Assembly: GCF_036884655.1 (NCBI RefSeq)
Contig: NC_088357.1
Location: 8,233,001-8,297,000 of the forward strand
Direction: 5' to 3'
Origin: Musa acuminata AAA Group
Taxonomy: Eukaryota > Streptophyta > Magnoliopsida > Zingiberales > Musaceae
DNA length: 64,000 bases
This document shows, piece by piece, positions 56,794 to 64,000 of the stretch. Made by a program: the position numbers and the translations under genes. Positions within the stretch are counted from its first letter, which is position 1. Every line of letters starts with the position of its first letter. The notes beneath the pieces were generated by a model. That model searched no databases. It was not told the DNA's origin and saw only the letters and a program-made list of their open reading frames with translations.

Positions 56794-58445
56794 TCAGTTT
56801 CTGTATTCAATCATTTCGGGGCAATAGCGTTTTGAAAGCACTTCCACTTGCTCAATAAAAGGCTTCTCCTTGAATCCACCAATGTGTCGTGTCATTTGAC
56901 CCCATCGTTTTCGGCAAATTTCTGCTGATCTGAAGAACAAAATAGAAGATATAGCTAACTTCCTAAACAAGATGTCTGATAAAATAATTTGGTGGGCAGC
57001 AAGGAGTGTAGCTCAGACTGAGGTTCTGAATCTAGCTGGTTATTGGAGTGGCTGAATATAAGTGACATGTACAACAGAAAATCGTTTAACCAGGTTAAGA
57101 TGCCAAATTTGATGGACAAAGGAATCAGAAACAGGAAGCAATCTAGCATCACGGAGATTAACCCATTTCTAAAATCACAACATGTTGTAACTAAAGATAA
57201 CCCATTTCTTTAAGCAACTAGGCAAGAAATACAGCTCTTAGAATGGTCAGACAACCAAACATGTGCTGCTTGTCATATGGGAGGAGCATTATCTTCTCCC
57301 AAATAAAATTTTGAACAATATATCTAGCTTAGGTAATCTTTGATGCAAAATGAATCCAAATAGATTTCTGTGAAGGAGTATAGTCACTCAGAAGAAATTT
57401 CCTTCAACTCAGTCCAATTACAAGGGTTGAAACCGGCTGAAAGATAAGTTTGTACCTAAATTATATCAGGAATCCTGACCCATGGAAACTACTTATTAAC
57501 CACAAAGGTTTCAGTTTTATTTTAGGTTCCACATTGAGGAATTGTATAGCAGTTTGTGTAATATAAGATGAATTTATAAGATTTTAAGAATATACTCTTA
57601 CGTGATCCATGTCCAACAAAATATAAATGAATCACACATACCTGTGCTCAAGAAGATTGTCCCAGTCAACATCTTCTAGACAGCATGCATCGACTTTAAG
57701 AAGCCTGAAATCCATGTTGACAACCATGTAAATGCATTTAGACAACCTTACAAGGATTCATACAAAATGTTATTCTTTACAGAAAGGAAAAAAAGACATG
57801 ATAAACAAAAGATGACAGTCTTACGCATCCAATAACAGATAGTCATCTGAGTCAGACCATAGACCTTGATTGACCAAAGGTGATGTTAGTTGTTGATACC
57901 TGAAAGAGCAGGACAACAATATATATAAATGGAAGAAAAATAAGCAACCAATATCTCGGATGATACAGAAAATTTTTTTGTCAATATGGTTCCAAAAATA
58001 AATGAATCTTACAGTACAAATATAAAAAAAATACCACTTACCACTTCTCACAGCAAGCAGCATCATATCGAGTAGACAGCTTCTGACTGATTGCTTCCCA
58101 AGAGATATTGTCCCTCAGCTACCAAAAGCACATACAGATCATGAAGACAAAAATAAAAATAGTGACGTAAATGAATATAAGTAACAAAATTATAAAAAAA
58201 AACAATGTGTAAGTGTGTAACCCTCTAGTACAAGCAAGATAACTAAGTATCAATGAAACAAGCAACAACAGTAATATGGACAAGCAATAAAAGCCAACCA
58301 GTCATGCTTATACTAGTGAAGTAAACGACTATAAGCCAAGGTAAGCAATACCGAATAATACCGTCCGGTACGGGCGGTACGTACCGGTCCGATGATATAC
58401 CGGTACGTGGACCGCCCGTTACCGGACGGAACAAATAATAATAAT

Positions 58446-58526
<81 letters not shown>

Positions 58527-61500
58527 AGGCTCGGCGACGTCACCCCACGTGGGGAAGGAAGAGGCGACGTCGCCGAGGCGATGCGACGTCGGCTTTTAAA
58601 TATAAATATATATATATATATAATATACCGAACGGTATACCGCTCGGTATACCGTTCTGTACCGTACCGAGCGAACGTCGAAACGCCGGTACGGTACGAT
58701 ATTTCGAACCTTGCAATAAGCAACTCGATAAAAGAGAAACAACACAACCATCTTATACTAGTGCAAGCAAGACGACTAAGTCTCAATGAAGCAAGCAACA
58801 ACAGTAATATGGACAAGCAATAAGAGCCAACCATGCCGTGCTTAGTCTTTTTTTCCTCGAAGGCTTTCATCCGCAGATCCAAGTTCACTAAATCAAATAA
58901 AGTCTGATACTCATCCTGAGTCCAGGTCCCTGTGCCAAGAGAAACAATAGAATTAAACAGATGGATCAAAAATGAAATGCTAACTGAATGAACAACCAAA
59001 TATAAGCCAAATTCACTCCATCCTGGAAGCTGTACAGGTAATTATTAGCAAAACACTAAACATGTTCAGATCACACCTTAAAATGCTAGAACAATCTGAA
59101 CCTTAATTGCAATGCATATCCTCACCACATATATCAGGATTTAGCTTGATAAAGTTACATTTAGCAGGGCACCGAAAATGAATGAGAAACTTCAATTTTG
59201 TAACCAAAAATGGACTTGAAAGCAGGGAAAATAGTGGAATAAAATCTTCAAGTAAAAAGCTATATTTGTCTCTTTCGATATTTAACAAATTGTCATATCT
59301 ACATACACTTAGACATGCTTTACTTAATAAAAGAGCTAGCAATCTGTCATATTCATGTAACCATAGCCTGCACCTTAAGCAAAAGAAACGAGCTTTAGCA
59401 GTCTACAAGCCACTAACCTTTAAAACTAGGCCAATAACAAATATAAGAAAAATATTTCTAGTGGTTATTAGGGAATGACAACATGGGAGTCCAAGTGATC
59501 ATTGGTTTAAGCAAGTCAAATACTATCTCAAATTATGATGAATTCTCAGATACAAATGTATCTATATAACATAAACACTACACTAGCATTAATTTGTCTT
59601 ATAGCAAACGTTTTTAGTTATTGTAATCTAGTAAGGGTCACCTATAAGCTCAAAAAACTCATTACCAAAACTTTCAATTCTGAAGAGATTGAACTGTGGA
59701 GAAACAACAGACTAAATAACTGTCAGAAAATATTATATAATATTATACCCCGTCAGAACAGCTACTATCAAGAAATCAATAATAACAGAAATCATACCTC
59801 TTCTAAAATTAGGTGATTTTATCCTCCGCCAACAATCTTTAAGATGTATCCTATGTTTCCTGAGTTGGGCTGCTAGAGTTTTCCAGTCTGCTCCATGTTT
59901 TGCATGGAACCTATATGCACATGTTACCAATGGTAAATAGCAATCTGCAATGTAATAGAGTGATGTCTTCACTATAATAAGAAAAAATTATGAAAACAAA
60001 ATACTTCATATCATGCAAGCTGTCAAGTGTCAGTATTTTTTAAAATTTAATTTTTGATGCCCAAAACTTGGTCAGCTGTAGCATGACCCAAGTGGATCTG
60101 GCTTTGCTTTCACACACACAATTTTATACCAAAATACCAACAAACAGCTAAAACTGATAGATTGATTTATGTCTAGGAGAAATAAGATCATTTGCAAAAC
60201 AGGGCGTCGAGCTATATATTTGGACCACATGTTGGGTCAGTTCAAGAATGATCCATATATCCCAAAAAAAGCTGCTTTATTTGCCATCAAACAAGTGTCC
60301 TAAAAGCTATGCAAGAAAGCATAAATAACAAAGGGAACAAGGATAATACAATACAAGATAAACTTCTATAAACAGTTCTTCCTTAATGACAATCTCTTGT
60401 GGTTAATTTTTTCTGCATTTAGAACTGGTATGATATGGATGGCATGAACCGGTATGCAGATCGCCTCCATTTCAGATGCTCCGAACTAACCAATAAAAAA
60501 AAAGAAAAAATAACTATTTCACATGTATAGGGTTCCCATTCACGAGCCCTCTTCCCATCATCTATTTCAGGTATGCTTCCTCCTCTTCTCTTTCTCCTCC
60601 TCTTCCTCCACCACTTCCTCCTCATCCTTCTTCCTCCTCTTCCTCCATGAGAATCTGTTCCTTCCTCTTCTCCTTGTTCTTCTTCCTCTTTGAGTCTTCA
60701 ATATGTAATGGGGTACCATGTGTCGAAACACCGGTACCGACCGGTATGTATCGATTTGGCCAAGGACCAATACATCAGTACAAGACGACAAACCTTGCTC
60801 TGAATCAAATAATTTGCATTTGATATTTAAGTGTACTGCATAGTATAGTATTTATAAGTAGACAACCTTCCTTGAATCTTGTAATTTTTGATGCATTTGA
60901 GTTGCAACAAAAACATATTTCCTTACCCCCTAATGACAAAATAATTTGGTTTGATATAAATTCTTAGAATCAAGCTTATATGAAAAGCATGGCATCCATT
61001 CTCCAAAATAAGTATTAAATATTCATTAATTAAAAATGAGAAACTTAAACTTCAAGTGGAAATTTATAGTTTTCCAAATATTGTTTATATAAAGTTTTAC
61101 TGAACAAATCTAACTAGTTTTATCTCATGGGCCTAAGATGCTCATCAACAATAAAAGGTGAAGTCAAATTTGACCGACAGAAAATAACATGCTTTCTTGC
61201 ATTGCTCGATGACTACTGCCTGGTTGCAGCTTTGCATGGTCCAAAAAAGTGCAGGATTTTGTCCAGCATACATGCACATAGGCAAATTAGCAATTAAATG
61301 ATTAAGATATTTTAACAATGACAACTTTTTTTCAAGTATTTTAATAAATAAATCATATTTTCTTATAGAAACTTCAAAGTTCAATAGATTTGTCATTTAT
61401 GTTGTTCTGGTAAAGAAATTGAGCTTTAAATCAAGCATGGTTGTTGTCTGTTGAATATCTTATATGTTTATTACATTGAAATATTTAGGCTCAGCACTTA

Positions 61501-63964
61501 AATATTTAGGAAGTTTATTAGATAGTTTATTTTATGTGCAAGTACCATTTCTGATTCCTAGATAACCAGTAGAAGCCAAATATGACTTATGTAGCGTATA
61601 TAAAGATATTCAGGGACAAATATCTCAAACCACATTAAGCACCATAACTAGAACAAACAGGAAAGTAGAATTCCAACTCTGAGCCATGAGGGGGTTTGGG
61701 TTACCTCCGAAGGATATCATATTCCTCAGGATCCCACTTACGCTTCTCACTCCTTTCTAGTAGAACATGAGCTCGATAATATACAGCAACATAAGGCCGA
61801 CGAGGCAAACAAGCACCTGTCGAGAAGAATGGATGACAAGTAATCCTCAGGATAATCTAAGGACAATGAGATTGGATGACTGAAGATATTCTAAGCAACT
61901 CATAACTTTAAAACTAGCCTAGCTGACAGGAATAGATGCATTTACCTTAATATTCCGAAAACATGTTACAGCACTAACAATAACATAAAAGCAATTTGTT
62001 ATTACAAGGAAAATTAATGTAAGGAGGCCTCTAAGTGCTTCAAGGTGATACAACAAATATAAAGAAGAAAAAGGAGAAGCTCAGCTAAAAGATTAAGAAT
62101 TAGCCAAAATCAGATAAAAATTTGTTTCATAACTTAAATAATTACAGCACAACCATGATTGAACATTACAATTAAAGAGGCAACCTACTGCCAGAATCAG
62201 GATATATTTTTTAAAGATCTGCTGTAAATTTAAAATGTTTAGAACTTACATATTCTGTTAGAAAGTTCAAAAACCATACCTTAAAAGATATATATTCTGC
62301 TAGAAGTGCAACAACTATATTGCAAAAGATACAAATTTTGTCAGAAGTGCAACAAAAAATATATAGAATACACTTGTCAATAATCGATTCGTAAAATGAA
62401 ATATACTAGAAAGGCTCAATGCAAATTACTGCAACTGGTCACTGCATGACTGTGCAAAGAAACTAAAGTAATGAAGATCCCTTGACCCTAGTGGCCATCA
62501 TTACCTACTTGGAAGTGAAAGAAGCTGACCTAATGCAGTTACATATTCATCCCAGTTCCCAAAAAACGAGGCAGCATATGCTGCAACAATCACATGCTGC
62601 TCTACAGCTACCAAAAAATTTTATACACTTAAAGTAGTCAAATTATGATTCGCTCAGTTAACTTTTATTAGCTCAACAAGCTGGTCTTTCCAAGACTCAA
62701 AAAAGCTCTGCAAATAGTAAACTCTTGATCCATTATTTTTAGCCAAATGGACTAGATAGTGCAATTTGCTCAAAGCCTCAGTCATACATAGGTAAACATT
62801 GAGAAAACTAAAATTAGGGGGGCAAAATAAAGGAGAAAATAGAGAAGAACTCGAATATCCTCTGTTAAACATGATAAGTAAATAAGCAATATCAGGATCA
62901 GTAAATGAATGCCTACCGATTTCCTTCCAACAACTTTTTATTTCTGGGTAATTTTTACAGTTGAGAATCATATGCTTGCCCTCCTCTCCCAACTGATGTG
63001 CCTGAAAGATAAAGAAACATTATGACACAGTCCAGGGGATCAAAATGAACTAACAACAGTAATACATCATCCGACAGCAATGAAGAAAATGAAATAAGTT
63101 ATAAGAAGCATCTTCAACAATTTAATTAATTCATACGGAGAACGTAAGAGAAAACATTGCAGGAATATCTATTGGGAGCCTAAAAGATCCTTATAAAGTT
63201 AGCTCTTTGTCAATGAAAATATGGTAGTTTGACAGTAATTCATGACAAGATTTTGTGGCAACAATAGCATTCCCAATAGCAAGACTGCAAGACAATGCCC
63301 ATACAATTTCTAAACCTTCAATTAGAAATGCAAGTAGACTAACCAGTATATACTCATCTATTGCTTCCTTAATCTTTTTGTCTTCCTCTGGAGTAAAACG
63401 TTTGCCTTGGATTAAAGGTTCTTCAGTATTTTCATTGTTCATGTTCTCATTCCCAGCAGGAAACACCTCAACTTCACTTGAAAAACTCACTTTCTTTTTA
63501 TTTTTCTTTAGTGCAGATGTATCAGAACCATCTTTGGTGCGCTTGCCTTTGTTTTTTGTATCAGAAGCCTCAAAGTCATCAGAGCCTTTCTTCTTTTTCT
63601 TCGTGCTAGATATCTCTCCATTTCCTTCAGGTTTGGCAGCAGGAGATTTTTTCTCTGTCTTCTTGTCCACCAAATTTACTTCATTTTTGGAAGGTCCTTT
63701 GGCTGTTTGGTCATCTCCTTTTTTATCCTTCTTTTCCTTGTTCTTCTTTCTTTTCTTGCCAATTGCTGTTGCATGAGATGCCATTTCACTAATGCCATCT
63801 TCTGCAGCCTTGTTGTCTTCGATGCTCAATGACTGCTTAACTTCCTTCCCCGTCTCATAGCTACCATTTTCAAATTCAGGGTTATCAAATGCCTTCTCCC
63901 TCTTCGTCCTCTTTTTATAACCTGAAGTTTGAACTTCTTCATGGTCTTTCCTCCTCTCCTCCAT
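56794..63964 (-). CDS. Myb-like DMTF1 / RNA polymerase I termination factor-like protein (start uncertain)
   Basis: Nine exons (63344-63964, 62917-63001, 61705-61816, 59798-59910, 58832-58929, 58042-58118, 57825-57899, 57642-57704, 56794-56929) are phase-consistent and give 459 residues from the ATG at 63964. The N-terminal third is Lys/Glu-rich with several KKRKK-type nuclear localisation runs. Then come KRFTPEEDKKIKEAIDEYI, a first Myb-like repeat KRKWDPEEYDILRRFHAKHGADWKTLAAQL...DCWRRIK, a second GTWTQDEYQTLFDLVNLDLRMKAFEEK...SWEAISQKL...CCEKWYQQL, and a third LWSDSDDYLLLDALLKVD...VDWDNLLEH...CRKRWGQM. This order matches the plant DMTF1/REB1/TTF-I-like family, nuclear DNA-binding proteins related to Pol I terminators. 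The frame is open upstream of the ATG with a possible acceptor at about 63989, so the true start may lie beyond the window. Confidence 0.9.
58351..58712. mobile_element. Foldback/MITE-like element with internal (TA)n
   Basis: The roughly 362-bp block is flanked by the 6-bp direct repeat GCAATA (58345-58350 and 58713-58718), a likely target-site duplication. The left part (58361-58429) is a near-perfect inverted repeat built from CCGTCCGGTA...TACCGGACGG. A (TA)n run fills 58450-58519. The right part holds a further palindrome around CGAACGGTATACCG. The outer ends, CCGAATAATACCG and the complement of CGATATTTCGAACC, are weakly inverted. There is no coding capacity. The superfamily is unknown to me. 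Confidence 0.6.
58450..58519. repeat. (TA)n microsatellite
   Basis: About 70 bp of pure TA lies inside the foldback element. Confidence 0.95.
60420..60800. repeat. Degenerate relative of the foldback element with CT-rich insert
   Basis: The segment carries AACCGGTATGCAG at the left and CACCGGTACCGACCGGTATG near 60730, and ends ACAAACCTTGC. This recalls the CCGGTAC/CGGTATACC composition and the GAACCTTGC right end of the 58.4-kb element. The middle is a TCC/TTC-rich stretch. It lies in intron 3 of the Myb gene. Confidence 0.35.
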
Positions 63965-64000
63965 TTCATCCCTTGACCCAACCTTACACCTGCCAAAACC

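Larger units (their letters stand above)
58226..58844. repeat. Interrupted tandem repeat inside the Myb-gene intron 5
   Basis: The segment 58226-58310 (CAAGCAAGATAACTAAG...GCAATAAAAGCCAACC) is repeated at about 58759-58844 at roughly 90% identity by eye. A partial third unit starts with CTTATACTAGTG at 58306. The copy near 58844 overlaps the end of coding exon 5 and its donor site; the other copy is intronic. Confidence 0.75.

Noticed and set aside
57001..57040. tRNA-like string GTAGCTCAGACTGAGGTTC
   Set aside because: It resembles a D-arm but no acceptor stem, anticodon arm or T-arm could be fitted around it.

Overview
The window is nuclear DNA from a flowering plant. Genes are split by short GT-AG introns, intergenic DNA is AT-rich with (TA)n and (CT)n microsatellites, and there is a decayed Ty1-copia retrotransposon, an LTR-like repeat and a miR396 locus. 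Repeat style and GC-rich first exons suggest a monocot, possibly Zingiberales (banana-like). That placement is inference; no single motif proves it. I rebuilt gene models by eye from splice sites, exon phase and remembered family conservation.

Layout: 1-4711 (-) 5' part of a GDPDL-type glycerophosphodiester phosphodiesterase-like gene, running off the left edge. 4.7-8.2 kb has no secure gene, but a GC-rich island with promoter-like motifs lies at 6.0-7.5 kb. 8.2-12.4 kb is a decayed copia element (-) and 12.8-13.4 kb a probable solo LTR (-). Next come an EF-hand gene (14.5-14.9 kb, -), RhoGDI (16.1-17.2 kb, +), a small ORF with site II promoter motifs (17.7-18.0 kb, -), MIR396 (about 18.93-19.05 kb, +), SF3A1 (21.2-23.7 kb, -) and about 570 bp of TA-rich low-complexity DNA. 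LIP5/VTA1 (26.2-29.5 kb, -) follows, then organellar ribosomal protein L10 (32.6-33.2 kb, -) divergent from cytosolic HSP90 (33.8-36.6 kb, +). The right half holds a HAPLESS8-like UBZ-type zinc-finger gene (40.5-45.8 kb, +), a CRM-domain gene (47.3-50.4 kb, -), a class I ubiquitin-conjugating enzyme (51.1-52.1 kb, -), a LORELEI-like GPI-anchored protein (54.2-55.7 kb, -) and a DMTF1/Pol I termination factor-like Myb gene (56.8-64.0 kb, -) whose start may lie beyond the right edge.

These are mostly single-copy housekeeping functions: splicing, ESCRT, chaperone, ubiquitylation, organelle translation and RNA binding, Rho and receptor-kinase signalling. Nothing indicates a co-regulated cluster or an obviously novel system. 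The most unusual local structures are the Myb-gene intron, where a foldback element sits in a small tandem repeat that duplicates an exon end and its 5' splice site, and the GC-rich island without a recognisable gene.
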